Assembly: GCF_020907405.1 (NCBI RefSeq)
Contig: NZ_JAJJOE010000008.1
Span: 124,001 to 188,000 of the forward strand
DNA from: Arthrobacter sp. zg-Y769
GTDB lineage: Bacteria > Actinomycetota > Actinomycetes > Actinomycetales > Micrococcaceae
Direction: 5' to 3'
DNA length: 64,000 nucleotides
The translations under genes were made by a program, and so were the position numbers. Positions 16,226-24,212 of the stretch are shown in pieces. The notes under the pieces are model-generated. The model did not search any database, was not told the DNA's origin, and saw only the letters and a program-made list of their open reading frames with translations. How positions within the stretch are numbered: the stretch's first letter is position 1; each line of letters begins with the position of its first letter.

Positions 16226-17172
16226 AACTCGATGCCGCCGCCATTGAATCCGCCGTCAGGACAGCGTATGCGGACCACCGGAACGATTCGGGAGGCAGGA
16301 ACGCCGGTTACATCCCGTATCTGGCGTCGGTGAACCCGGATCTTTTCGGGGTCTGCGCGATGACCGCTGACGGCCAGCTGTTCGAAGCCGGCGACACGGG
16401 ATTCGAGTTCGCCCTGGAATCCATTTCGAAGGTTTTCTCCATGGCGTGGGCGATGGAACAGGTGGGACTGGAAACCTTCCAGGAAAAGGTGGGTGCGGAT
16501 CCTACCGGGGAGCCGTTCAACTCGGTGATCTCCGTTGCGCTCCACGGTGACACTCCAGTCTCGCCCCTGGTCAACGCGGGGGCCATGTCCACGGTTTCCC
16601 TGATTCCCGGCGATAATGCCGAGGATAAGTGGGAGGCGATCCTGCAGGTCCAGAGTGCATTCGCCGGCCGGAGAATCAGGCTGAGTGACGAGGTGAATGA
16701 CTCCGAGCAGTCAACCAACTTCCATAACCGGGCCATTGCCTGGCTGCTGTATTCGGGCGGCACCATGTACTCCGATCCGATGGAAGCCTGTGACGTGTAT
16801 ACCCGGCAGTGTTCCACCCTCGTTACTGCGCGGGACCTGGCAGCCATGGGAGCCACCATCGCGAACCGCGGCGTGAACCCTCTCAGCGGGGACCGGGTGG
16901 TGCAGGCGGGGAACATCCCGGCAATGCTCGCCGAAATCACGATGGAGGGGATGTACACCGCCTCCGGCGACTGGGCCTACCGGGTGGGGCTGCCGGCGAA
17001 GAGCGGGGTGGGTGGGGGCATCCTGGCGGTTATGCCCGGCAAACTCGCCATTGCCGGCTTCGCGCCCCCGCTGGACGACGCGGGCAACAGCGTCAAGGCA
17101 CAGCGGGCGGTGGCCCAGGTTGCCGCGGCACTGGGCTTGAGCATCTACAAGGCCAGCGAGTACAGCGACTAG
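16222..17172 (+). CDS. glsA: Glutaminase A
   Basis: Serine-dependent beta-lactamase-fold glutaminase that hydrolyses glutamine to glutamate and ammonia. The 316 residues show the catalytic Ser-x-x-Lys in FALESISKVFSMAWAME, plus NPFNSVIS-type and NAGAMST motifs (EPFNSVISVALHGDTPVSPLVNAGAMS) and the C-terminal KSGVGGGILAVMPGKL signature. Placement directly behind gadC fits the known glutamine-dependent acid resistance in which free ammonia takes up protons and glutamate feeds GadB. Start ATG is inside the gadC stop. The TAG stop shares a CTAG with the convergent IclR gene. Confidence 0.94.
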   Translation: MKLDAAAIESAVRTAYADHRNDSGGRNAGYIPYLASVNPDLFGVCAMTADGQLFEAGDTGFEFALESISKVFSMAWAMEQVGLETFQEKVGADPTGEPFNSVISVALHGDTPVSPLVNAGAMSTVSLIPGDNAEDKWEAILQVQSAFAGRRIRLSDEVNDSEQSTNFHNRAIAWLLYSGGTMYSDPMEACDVYTRQCSTLVTARDLAAMGATIANRGVNPLSGDRVVQAGNIPAMLAEITMEGMYTASGDWAYRVGLPAKSGVGGGILAVMPGKLAIAGFAPPLDDAGNSVKAQRAVAQVAAALGLSIYKASEYSD

Positions 17173-17924
17173 CCGAGGTCACGGCTTATCCGCTCTGCGG
17201 CGGCCCGCAGCGGCGGGACCACCGTCTCCTGGGCCCGTTCCGAGCTGTGCAGCTGCAGCGACACGTTGGCGGCGGCCACCACTGTGCCGTCGCCGCTGCG
17301 GACCGGAACGGCCACGCCCCGCAGTCCGTCCTCCAGCTCATCGGCCACGCGTGACCAGCCCTGCTCGCCGGCCTCGCGCACTGACGCCCGCAGTTCCTGG
17401 ACGGTGCGGACGCTGTGCGCGGTGAAGGGCTGAAGTTCCACCGTGCTGAAATAGGCCTCCTGTTCCGCCTCGGGCAGCGACGCCAGCAGCACCCTGCCCA
17501 TGGAGGTGGCCCAGGCCGGGAAACGCGTCCCTACGTTCACCGCCACCCGTACCAGCCGCGCAGAGGTGACCCGCGAAACGTAGACGACGTCGGCCCCGTC
17601 CAGGATGCACAGCGACGTCGTCTCGCCCAGGTCCGCGGAGAGTTGTTTCAGGTGCGGCTCGGCCGCATGCGGCAGTGACAGGTGCGCCAGGAACGAGGAT
17701 CCGATGTCCAGGGTGCGCGGCGCCAGCCGGAAGGTGGTCCCGTCAAAACCGAGGTAGCCGAGGTCCCGGAGCGTGAGGAGGAACCGGCGCGAGGCAGCCC
17801 GGCTGATCCCGGCGGCAGCGGCGGCCGAGCTGACCGTATGCTCGGGCACGTTCAGGGTGAAGGCTCCCAGCACGGCGAAGGCCTTCTCCACCGACTTCAC
17901 GTAATAGCCGTCTGCGGCCTCCAC
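17169..17924 (-). CDS. IclR-family regulator, PcaR/PobR-like
   Basis: Probable regulator of the shikimate-catabolic genes. The 251 residues have a winged helix-turn-helix at about 10-75 (VKSVEKAFAVLGAF, VSSAAAAAGISRAASRRFLLTLRDLGYL) and an IclR effector-binding domain from about 90 (LSADLGETTSLCILDGADVVYVSRV, FPAWATSMGRVLLASLP, DELEDGLRGVAVPVRSGDGTVVAAANVS). It resembles the protocatechuate/hydroxybenzoate branch of the family. It begins one base after the dehydroshikimate dehydratase stop, so it is the last gene of that operon. Candidate operators lie at 20806-20839. Confidence 0.9.
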   Translation of the reverse strand: MEAADGYYVKSVEKAFAVLGAFTLNVPEHTVSSAAAAAGISRAASRRFLLTLRDLGYLGFDGTTFRLAPRTLDIGSSFLAHLSLPHAAEPHLKQLSADLGETTSLCILDGADVVYVSRVTSARLVRVAVNVGTRFPAWATSMGRVLLASLPEAEQEAYFSTVELQPFTAHSVRTVQELRASVREAGEQGWSRVADELEDGLRGVAVPVRSGDGTVVAAANVSLQLHSSERAQETVVPPLRAAAERISRDLG

Positions 17925-19805
17925 TTAGCCCGCCTTCGGTTTCGCTTCACCCCGGGACGCGAGGTACTGGGAGGCCAGCCGCACCGGTGCATTGGGCGCA
18001 CCGTAGCCTTCATAGCCGCCGCGGCGCTCCACCACTTCGAAGAACACGTTACCCACCGTGCCCGTGTAGAAGTGCAGGAATTCGCCGTCGCCGTCGCGGT
18101 CATAGAGCAGGTTCAGGTCCTGCAGTTCGGCCAGGAAGCCCGGATCGAGCCGGAAACGCGCGGCCAGGTCCTCGTAGTAATTGGCCGGCACCGGCAGGAA
18201 CCGCAGCCCCCGCTCGACCGCCAGGCGGGCCGTGGCGACCAGGTCAGTGGAAGTGAAGGCCACATGCTGGGGGTATTCCGCGCCGCCGGGTTCGGATTCC
18301 ACGATCAACGGAGCGATGTTCAATGCCAGCCGTACCCCGCCGTCGGCGCTGCGCATCACCTGGCTGCGGACCAGGCCCATGGGGCTGGGGACCTCCTGCG
18401 AGGCAATGGGCGTCAGGGAAAGCGTGGACTCGTAGAAGAGCACCGCTTCGTCGAAGTGCTGCCAGGGCTGGGACAGGTTGATGTGGTCGATGGAAGAAAT
18501 CAGGGGCGGCGCCGCGGAGCTTTCCCCGGGTTCCGCCGGGACCGCCGGGCCGAACTCGTCCGCCCACGCGGCAGTACCGTCGGCTGTGGCTTCGCAGAGG
18601 AAGATCTCCGTTGAATCCGGGGCGAAGACGGCCTGCAGCACCTGCTCGTCGGCCTGGCTGCGCCGGCTTACCGGCCGCGCGCGCAGCTGTACCGCCCGGG
18701 AGGCCGCGGCCTGCGGGTTCTGCACATCCAGGCCCAGCGCGGAGATGCCCGGCTCCATGCCGCCGGCCTGCTGCCCGTTGATGATCACCCGGGCCGCACC
18801 GGAGGTCCAGAGCTGCACCGGTTTGGTGCGGTGCCGCCCGGCGAAGGTAAAGCCCAGCTGGTGCAGGAGCGCGGAGACCGTCTCCGCGTTTTCGGCCTTC
18901 ACCTCGGCGAAGTTGAATCCGGTGGGCTCGGCAACGCCGGGCAGGGTGGCCAGCGACATCGGGTAGCCCGCGGCGCCGTCGTGGCGGGCCAGGTACGACG
19001 CCGTGCGCTCCTCCAGCCAGATCAGCGACCGCATGGCGTCCACCGCAGTGCGGTCCTCGGCGGTCTGCCGGAACACGTCGTTGAAGATCTCCAGGGAGAC
19101 CGGTCCGTCGTAGCCGCTGCGGACCAGGTGGGCCATAAAGCGGACCAGGTCGAACGCGCCCTCGCCGGGAAAGACCCGGTAATGCCGGCTCCACGAGAGA
19201 ACGTCCAGGGACAGCTGCGGAGCGTCGGCGAGCTGGACGAAGAAGATCTTCTCCGCCGGGATTTTCTCGATGGCGGCCGGGTCCCAGCCGCGGGAAAGGA
19301 TGTGGAAGCTGTCCAGGCAGGTGCCGATCTGCGGGTGGTCGGCGAGGTCCACGATGCGCTGGGCATGCTCGAAGTCGCTGACATAGCGCCCCCAGGCAAG
19401 GGCCTCGTAGGCAACTCTCACTCCGTAGCCCGCCGCCAGCTCTCCCAGCCGGCGCAGCTGCTCCGCTACGGCGGCGTCGTCGTCGATGGTCGCCGTGCCC
19501 ACGTTGCTGCACAACAGCATGGTCCCGATCCCCAGGCGGTTCATCAGCTCGAACTTTGCCCGGGCCCGGTCCAGGTTGGCCTCCAGCTGGGGACCTTCCA
19601 CACCCTCGAAATCACGGAACGGCTGGTACAGGTCCAGGGTCAGGCCGAGGGTGTCCGCCAGGGCGCGGATCTGCTCCGGACTGGACGGGGACACCAGCAG
19701 GTCCGGCTCGAAGATTTCGATGCCGTCGAAACCGGCGTCCGCACAGGCCCGCATTTTCTCTTCGAGCGTCCCGCTCAGGCAGACGGTGGCAATTGAAGTG
19801 CGCAT
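17925..19805 (-). CDS. 3-Dehydroshikimate dehydratase, fused TIM-barrel/VOC type
   Basis: Converts 3-dehydroshikimate to protocatechuate. The 626 residues match the bifunctional QuiC1/QsuB layout. Residues about 1-275 form an AP-endonuclease-2-type sugar isomerase barrel (TVCLSGTLEEKMRACADAGFDGIEIFEPDLL, HPQIGTCLDSFHILSRG, DGPVSLEIFNDVFR) with the metal-ligand Glu, Asp and His. From about 290 lies a 4-hydroxyphenylpyruvate-dioxygenase-like vicinal-oxygen-chelate half (SSIDHINLSQPWQHFDEAVLFYES, PQHVAFTSTDLVATARLAV, TGTVGNVFFEVVERRGGYEGYG). The first domain does the dehydration in studied homologues; the role of the second is unsettled. The gene sits 19 bases after the shikimate dehydrogenase gene. 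Confidence 0.9.
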   Translation of the reverse strand: MRTSIATVCLSGTLEEKMRACADAGFDGIEIFEPDLLVSPSSPEQIRALADTLGLTLDLYQPFRDFEGVEGPQLEANLDRARAKFELMNRLGIGTMLLCSNVGTATIDDDAAVAEQLRRLGELAAGYGVRVAYEALAWGRYVSDFEHAQRIVDLADHPQIGTCLDSFHILSRGWDPAAIEKIPAEKIFFVQLADAPQLSLDVLSWSRHYRVFPGEGAFDLVRFMAHLVRSGYDGPVSLEIFNDVFRQTAEDRTAVDAMRSLIWLEERTASYLARHDGAAGYPMSLATLPGVAEPTGFNFAEVKAENAETVSALLHQLGFTFAGRHRTKPVQLWTSGAARVIINGQQAGGMEPGISALGLDVQNPQAAASRAVQLRARPVSRRSQADEQVLQAVFAPDSTEIFLCEATADGTAAWADEFGPAVPAEPGESSAAPPLISSIDHINLSQPWQHFDEAVLFYESTLSLTPIASQEVPSPMGLVRSQVMRSADGGVRLALNIAPLIVESEPGGAEYPQHVAFTSTDLVATARLAVERGLRFLPVPANYYEDLAARFRLDPGFLAELQDLNLLYDRDGDGEFLHFYTGTVGNVFFEVVERRGGYEGYGAPNAPVRLASQYLASRGEAKPKAG

Positions 19806-19824
19806 GATGCTCCGGTCCAGGCCC

Positions 19825-20697
19825 TCAGCGGCCCTGTTCGATCAGTTCGTGGAAGTGGGCCAGCATGCGGACGCCGTCCGGCCGGATGCCGGTAATCAGT
19901 TCAAAGGCATCCACTGCCTGGCCCACTGCCATCCGGCCGCCGTCCAGCACCCGGCAGCCCCGTTCCCGGGCGCCGCGGATCAGTTCCGTTTCCACCGGCC
20001 GGTAAACGACGTCGGCCACCCACTGCGAGGGGTTGAGCAGGTCCAGATCCACTGCGATGCCGGGGTGCGAATGCATCCCCACGGGCGTGGCATGGACCAG
20101 TCCGTCCGCGCCGGGCAGGACGGCGGGAAGGTCCGCCGGGGTACCGGCGGTTATCTGCTGGTCCGGGAAGAGCCCGGACAGCGCGGCTGCCCGTTCTGCG
20201 GCACGATCGGCGTCCAGGTCCAGCAGGGTCAGCCTGCCGGTTCCCGCCTTGAGGAGGGCATAGGCCACGGCCGCGCCGGCCCCGCCCACGCCCAGCTGGA
20301 CCACCGAGTCCAGTGCGGCATCCGGAAGCCCGCTGGCCAGCGCCCCGCCGAAGCCCGAGAAATCGGTGTTGTGTCCAATGAACCTGCCCTCCCGGATCAG
20401 GACGGTGTTGACTGCACCCAGCCGGGCGGCGTCGTCGGAGACTTCATCCAGCTCTGCCCGGACCAATTGCTTGCAGGGATGGGTAACGTTAAAGGCGTTG
20501 AACCCCAGATCCCGCCCTGCCCGCAGCAGGGCTCCGACGTCGGAGCCCGGGCGGCCCAGTGCGGTGAGGTCGATGGGCCGGTAGATGTAGCGCAGGCCCT
20601 GCTGATCGGCTTCCCTTTCATGCATGGGAGGAGTGAGGGAAGCCGTGATACCTTCCCCGATCAATCCGACAACGAATGATTCCTCGGTGCCGCTCAT
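19825..20697 (-). CDS. Shikimate/quinate dehydrogenase, probably catabolic
   Basis: Oxidises shikimate (and perhaps quinate) at C-3. The 290 residues have an AroE-type N-terminal substrate domain (GEGITASLTPPMHEREA, FNVTHPCKQLV with the catalytic Lys, HNTDFSGFG with the catalytic Asp) and a Rossmann domain with LGVGGAGAAVAYALLKAG. The nucleotide loop after strand 2 reads LLDLDAD. An acidic residue there favours NAD over NADP, as in catabolic QsuD enzymes, so I read it as degradative rather than the biosynthetic AroE. First gene of the operon with the dehydratase and IclR gene. Start ATG at 20697. Confidence 0.88.
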   Translation of the reverse strand: MSGTEESFVVGLIGEGITASLTPPMHEREADQQGLRYIYRPIDLTALGRPGSDVGALLRAGRDLGFNAFNVTHPCKQLVRAELDEVSDDAARLGAVNTVLIREGRFIGHNTDFSGFGGALASGLPDAALDSVVQLGVGGAGAAVAYALLKAGTGRLTLLDLDADRAAERAAALSGLFPDQQITAGTPADLPAVLPGADGLVHATPVGMHSHPGIAVDLDLLNPSQWVADVVYRPVETELIRGARERGCRVLDGGRMAVGQAVDAFELITGIRPDGVRMLAHFHELIEQGR

Positions 20698-20805
20698 GGC
20701 GATGTTCCTTCCGGTGCATACGTGGGCGGGCCGGTTCCTTCGAACGGTGGACGGATTCCGCCGCAGCTTGCCCGGCCCTTAGCTGTGGGCTACATTACTT
20801 CAAGC

Positions 20806-20839
20806 GTACGGACAATGCACACAAGTGCGCATTCCGCAC
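20806..20839. promoter_or_regulatory. Two candidate IclR operators in the divergent shikimate promoter
   Basis: GTGCGCATTCCGCAC (20825-20839) is a perfect 5-5-5 inverted repeat of the kind bound by IclR regulators. GTACGGACAATGCAC (20806-20820) is a weaker copy exactly 19 bases earlier. Both lie between the dehydrogenase and transporter genes. The region to the right (20840-20890) is rich in CGCAC half-sites. Confidence 0.5.
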
Positions 20840-20954
20840 AGACACGGCGCACACGCCGCACAAACACCGCACACGTGGCCCGCACAGCGCAGCAGCTTCC
20901 GCAGAGCCCGCCCCTGCACACCCCCTACCCCAGCCCCACGTCAGGAGAGATGCA

Positions 20955-22301
20955 ATGGACGCATCCGCCCCCGCCGGATCAGCGACGGGCAAAACCCCGC
21001 GCAAGGCCGCCACTGCCAGCTTTATGGGCAGTGCCGTCGAGTACTACGACTTCTTTATCTTTGGTTCCGCGGCCGCGCTGATTTTCCCGCGCGTGTTCTT
21101 CCCGGACGCCGACACCCAGGCCAGCGTTATGTCGCTCGCCACCTTTGGTTTCGCCTACATTGCCCGGCCGGTCGGTGCCGTCATCCTCGGTCACTTCGGT
21201 GACCGGGTGGGCCGCCAGAAGGTCCTGATGTTCACCCTGTTGCTGATGGGCGCGTCCACCTTCCTGATCGGCTGCCTGCCGGACTTCAACACGATTGGCT
21301 GGTGGGCACCTGTCCTGCTGGTCTTCTGCCGCCTGATGCAGGGCCTTTCCGCCGCCGGCGAGCAGGCCGGTGCCAGTTCCATGACCCTGGAACACGCACC
21401 CGATAACCGCCGCTCGTTCTTCACCTCCTGGACGCTGACCGGCACCCAGGGCGGTCAGATCCTTGCCGCACTGGTGTTTATCCCCGTGGTTGCCCTGCCG
21501 GATGACATCAAGTACGGCATCGGCTGGCGCATCCCGTTCTGGCTGAGCGCCGTCGTCGTTATTGTCACCTACTTCATCCGCCGCTCGCTGCACGAAACCC
21601 CCACCTTCACGGAGGCCAAGGAGCGCAACGAGATCGCGAAGCTGCCGGTGGGCGTCCTGCTCAAGGACCACTGGCGCGACGTGCTGCGCGTCATCTGCTG
21701 CGCCTTCATCGCGGCGGTCTCCACCGTGTACGGGACGCTGGCCATCAAGTACGGCACCGAGGTGGGCAACGTGGACGCGAACATTACGCTCTGGCTCGTG
21801 GTCGCCGGCAACGTCTTTGCACTGTTCACGCAGCCGCTGTTCGGCCGGCTTGCGGACCGGATCGGGCGCCGACCGGTCTTCGTCTACGGCGCAGTCTCCA
21901 GCGCGGTGATCATGCCGTTCTACCTGCTGTCCATGGAGTCCGGCAACACGCTGCTGCAGTTCGCCCTCTCCGTTGCCGTCTTCTCCTGCGGCTATGCCGC
22001 GGCGAACGCTGTCTGGCCGTCCTTCTACGGTGAGATGTTCAGCGCCAAGGTCCGCTTCTCCGGCCTGGCCATCGGCACGCAGCTCGGCTTCCTGATGGCC
22101 GGTTTTGCGCCGTCCATCGTTGCCGCCATCGGCGGGCTGGAACCCGGCGGATGGGTGGTGACCAGCATGTTCACCGCCGTCATCTGCGCCATTGCAGCCA
22201 TTTCCGCCCTCACGGCCAAGGAAACCGCGCACACCCCGACGGCGGAACTCGGTCTGGACCTGAAGAAGGCCGCCGCACCGGTGCGCCCGGCCACCGCATA
22301 G
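20955..22301 (+). CDS. MFS transporter, shikimate/aromatic acid:H+ symporter (ShiA-like)
   Basis: Twelve-helix metabolite:H+ symporter of 448 residues. The sequence ASFMGSAVEYYDFFIFGSAAALIF at the first helix and GHFGDRVGRQKVLMFTLL at loop 2-3 are typical of the MHS subfamily (ShiA, KgtP, ProP relatives). A second motif copy is GRLADRIGRRPVFVYG. Context, divergent from shikimate dehydrogenase with shared candidate operators, makes shikimate or quinate the likely substrate. The ATG at 20955 has a GGAGAG site seven bases upstream; the open frame before it is a CAC-rich promoter stretch, not protein. A strong terminator follows. Confidence 0.9.
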   Translation: MDASAPAGSATGKTPRKAATASFMGSAVEYYDFFIFGSAAALIFPRVFFPDADTQASVMSLATFGFAYIARPVGAVILGHFGDRVGRQKVLMFTLLLMGASTFLIGCLPDFNTIGWWAPVLLVFCRLMQGLSAAGEQAGASSMTLEHAPDNRRSFFTSWTLTGTQGGQILAALVFIPVVALPDDIKYGIGWRIPFWLSAVVVIVTYFIRRSLHETPTFTEAKERNEIAKLPVGVLLKDHWRDVLRVICCAFIAAVSTVYGTLAIKYGTEVGNVDANITLWLVVAGNVFALFTQPLFGRLADRIGRRPVFVYGAVSSAVIMPFYLLSMESGNTLLQFALSVAVFSCGYAAANAVWPSFYGEMFSAKVRFSGLAIGTQLGFLMAGFAPSIVAAIGGLEPGGWVVTSMFTAVICAIAAISALTAKETAHTPTAELGLDLKKAAAPVRPATA

Positions 22302-22332
22302 GAAATCCGCATAGCGGAACACGCATCACCAA

Positions 22333-22369
22333 CAGGTCCGGGGCTGGAGCTTTTCCAGCCCCGGACCTG
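22333..22369. terminator. Bidirectional intrinsic terminator
   Basis: Perfect 16-bp stem (22333-22348 with 22354-22369) around a five-base loop, followed by TTT on the plus strand. It ends the shikimate transporter transcript and, in reverse, the convergent UbiB-like gene, whose stop is at 22372. Confidence 0.9.
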
Positions 22370-22371
22370 TT

Positions 22372-24030
22372 TCACATCCCGCGCAGGCGGGCGCGGCGCG
22401 AAGTCCAGGCGATGTATCCGCCCAATGCCCCGGTGGACGCCAGTCCGGCGCTCATCAGCGGAGCCTGCCACGATTTCCAGCGCGAGGAGTCGCCCAGTGT
22501 CAGCTCCCCCACTCCCCGGATGAACGCCGACGCGAAGATGGCCGCCACCAGCCGGTTTCCCACGCGCTCCAGCCTCATCACCAGCGGCAGCAGTTCCTCG
22601 CCGCGCAGGTGGACCTCCACTCCCTCGATTTCCAGGGTGTTGAGCAGCCGGCGGGCCTGGTCCGGCAGTTCCGCGCCCAGCTCCAGGACCTCCGTGCCGG
22701 CGCGGCCGAGCCGGCGGGCATAGTTGACGGGGTTCAGCTGCAGCACAGCCATCCTGCGCGCATAAGGGCCCAGTGTGGGGCCCAGCCGAAACTCCGGATC
22801 CAGCACCTCACCCATGCCTTCGGTCATGATCAGCATCCTCAGCAGCAGGGCCATCTGGCGCGGGAGCTGGATGTGGTGGGTGCGCAGGATGCCCAGTCCG
22901 GTGCTGATGATGGGTCCCACCGGCGCCGTGCCCAGGTCCTTGCCTGAGTACAGGCGGATCAGCGGCCCCAGGTCCATCCTGAGCTTCACCCGGTTCACCC
23001 TGGTCCCGGAGGCGTTCATGCGCACCAGCGCATTGGTGATCCTTTCAGGGTCCTTCCGGACAATGCCGATGAACAGCGCCGACAGCTGGCTGCGCAGCTT
23101 TTCGTCCACCTCCCCCACCATGCCGAAGTCGATCAGCCCCACCCGCCCGCCGGGCTCCACGAACAGGTTCCCCGGATGCGGGTCGGCATGGAAAAACCCG
23201 TCATCGAAGACCATCTTCATTTCAACGCGCGCCGCAGCCGCCGCCAGTGCCGGACGGTCGATCCCGGCGGCGTCGAGCGCGGGGATATCGGTGACCTTCA
23301 TACCCCTGAGCCGGTCCATCGTGAGGACCCGGGAGGTGCTGTGTTCCCAGTACACGGCGGGGATGGTGATTGCGTCGTCGTTTTCGAAGTTGGCCCGGAA
23401 GCGGTCGGCGTTGCGGCCTTCCTGGAGGTAGTCCAGCTCCGAGCGGAGCGTGGCGGCGAATTCATCCATCAGTCCGGTGATGTCGTAGTCCCGGGCGGCT
23501 TCCCAGCGTTTACCGGCCGCATTGGCAAGGTTCTGCAGGATTTCCAGGTCCTGGTCCACTTGGGCGGCAATGCCGGGCCGGCGTACCTTGACCACCACGT
23601 CGGTGCCGTCGTTCAGGGTGGCGGCATAGACCTGACCGATCGAGGCACTCGCCATCACCGTGGTGTTGAAGGACCGGAATACCTCCAGCGGGTCCCCGCC
23701 CAGTTCCTGGCTCAGCTCGTCCGCGATCTGCGCCCACGGCACCGCCTCGGCGTCGTCCTGCAGCTTCGCCAGTTCCCGCTGGTAGTCCGGAGGCAGCAGG
23801 TCAGGACGGGTGGAGAGCAATTGGCCCATCTTCACATACGTGGGGCCGAGCTCCTCGAGGGCAATGCGCAGGTACTCCGGACGGGTCCGCGGGCGTCCGC
23901 CCGGGTCCGGCTCCTGCTGGCGGCGGAACGGCAGCCTGCCCTCAAGGCCGAGGGCGGACACCAGGAAACCCAGTCCGTTGCGGTAGAGGATCTCCGCGAT
24001 CTGCCGGTAACGGTCCAGCTGGCTGATCAT
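22372..24030 (-). CDS. ABC1/AarF/UbiB family atypical kinase
   Basis: Membrane-associated atypical protein-kinase-like ATPase; bacterial members support quinone or isoprenoid lipid homeostasis. The 552 residues show the family hallmarks: KxGQ motif in GPTYVKMGQLLSTRPDLLP, the Ala-rich loop and ATP site ASIGQVYAATLNDGTDVVVKVRRPG, catalytic and metal motifs FHADPHPGNLFVEPGG and GLIDFGMVG. A hydrophobic segment near the C-terminus (PLMSAGLASTGALGGYIAW) probably anchors it. The ATG at 24030 has GGAG eight bases upstream; a longer frame to 24135 overlaps the promoter region of the glycosidase. The precise substrate is unknown. Confidence 0.9.
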   Translation of the reverse strand: MISQLDRYRQIAEILYRNGLGFLVSALGLEGRLPFRRQQEPDPGGRPRTRPEYLRIALEELGPTYVKMGQLLSTRPDLLPPDYQRELAKLQDDAEAVPWAQIADELSQELGGDPLEVFRSFNTTVMASASIGQVYAATLNDGTDVVVKVRRPGIAAQVDQDLEILQNLANAAGKRWEAARDYDITGLMDEFAATLRSELDYLQEGRNADRFRANFENDDAITIPAVYWEHSTSRVLTMDRLRGMKVTDIPALDAAGIDRPALAAAAARVEMKMVFDDGFFHADPHPGNLFVEPGGRVGLIDFGMVGEVDEKLRSQLSALFIGIVRKDPERITNALVRMNASGTRVNRVKLRMDLGPLIRLYSGKDLGTAPVGPIISTGLGILRTHHIQLPRQMALLLRMLIMTEGMGEVLDPEFRLGPTLGPYARRMAVLQLNPVNYARRLGRAGTEVLELGAELPDQARRLLNTLEIEGVEVHLRGEELLPLVMRLERVGNRLVAAIFASAFIRGVGELTLGDSSRWKSWQAPLMSAGLASTGALGGYIAWTSRRARLRGM

Positions 24031-24199
24031 TTTCTCTGCTCCGTCCACGAGGAACCCGGTTCTGCGCTGTTCCGGGCCGGGGTTCGTTACCGAAACACTA
24101 GCGGCAGGGCGTGTACCGCGGACAGGTCCGGGCACACAGGCACGGCACCGCCAGCGGTTCAGGCACCCGGTGCCCTTCCGGGAGAGGCCGCCGGACCCC

Positions 24200-24205
24200 T
24201 AGACT
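24200..24205 (+). promoter_or_regulatory. -10 element for a probable leaderless GH3 transcript
   Basis: TAGACT ends seven bases before the ATG at 24213, with no Shine-Dalgarno between them. This is the spacing of actinobacterial leaderless promoters. Confidence 0.45.
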
Positions 24206-24212
24206 CCGGCAC

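Noticed and set aside
20840-20900. CAC-rich stretch considered as a minisatellite
   Set aside because: The CGCAC units are irregularly spaced; they read as operator half-sites or GC bias rather than a tandem repeat.
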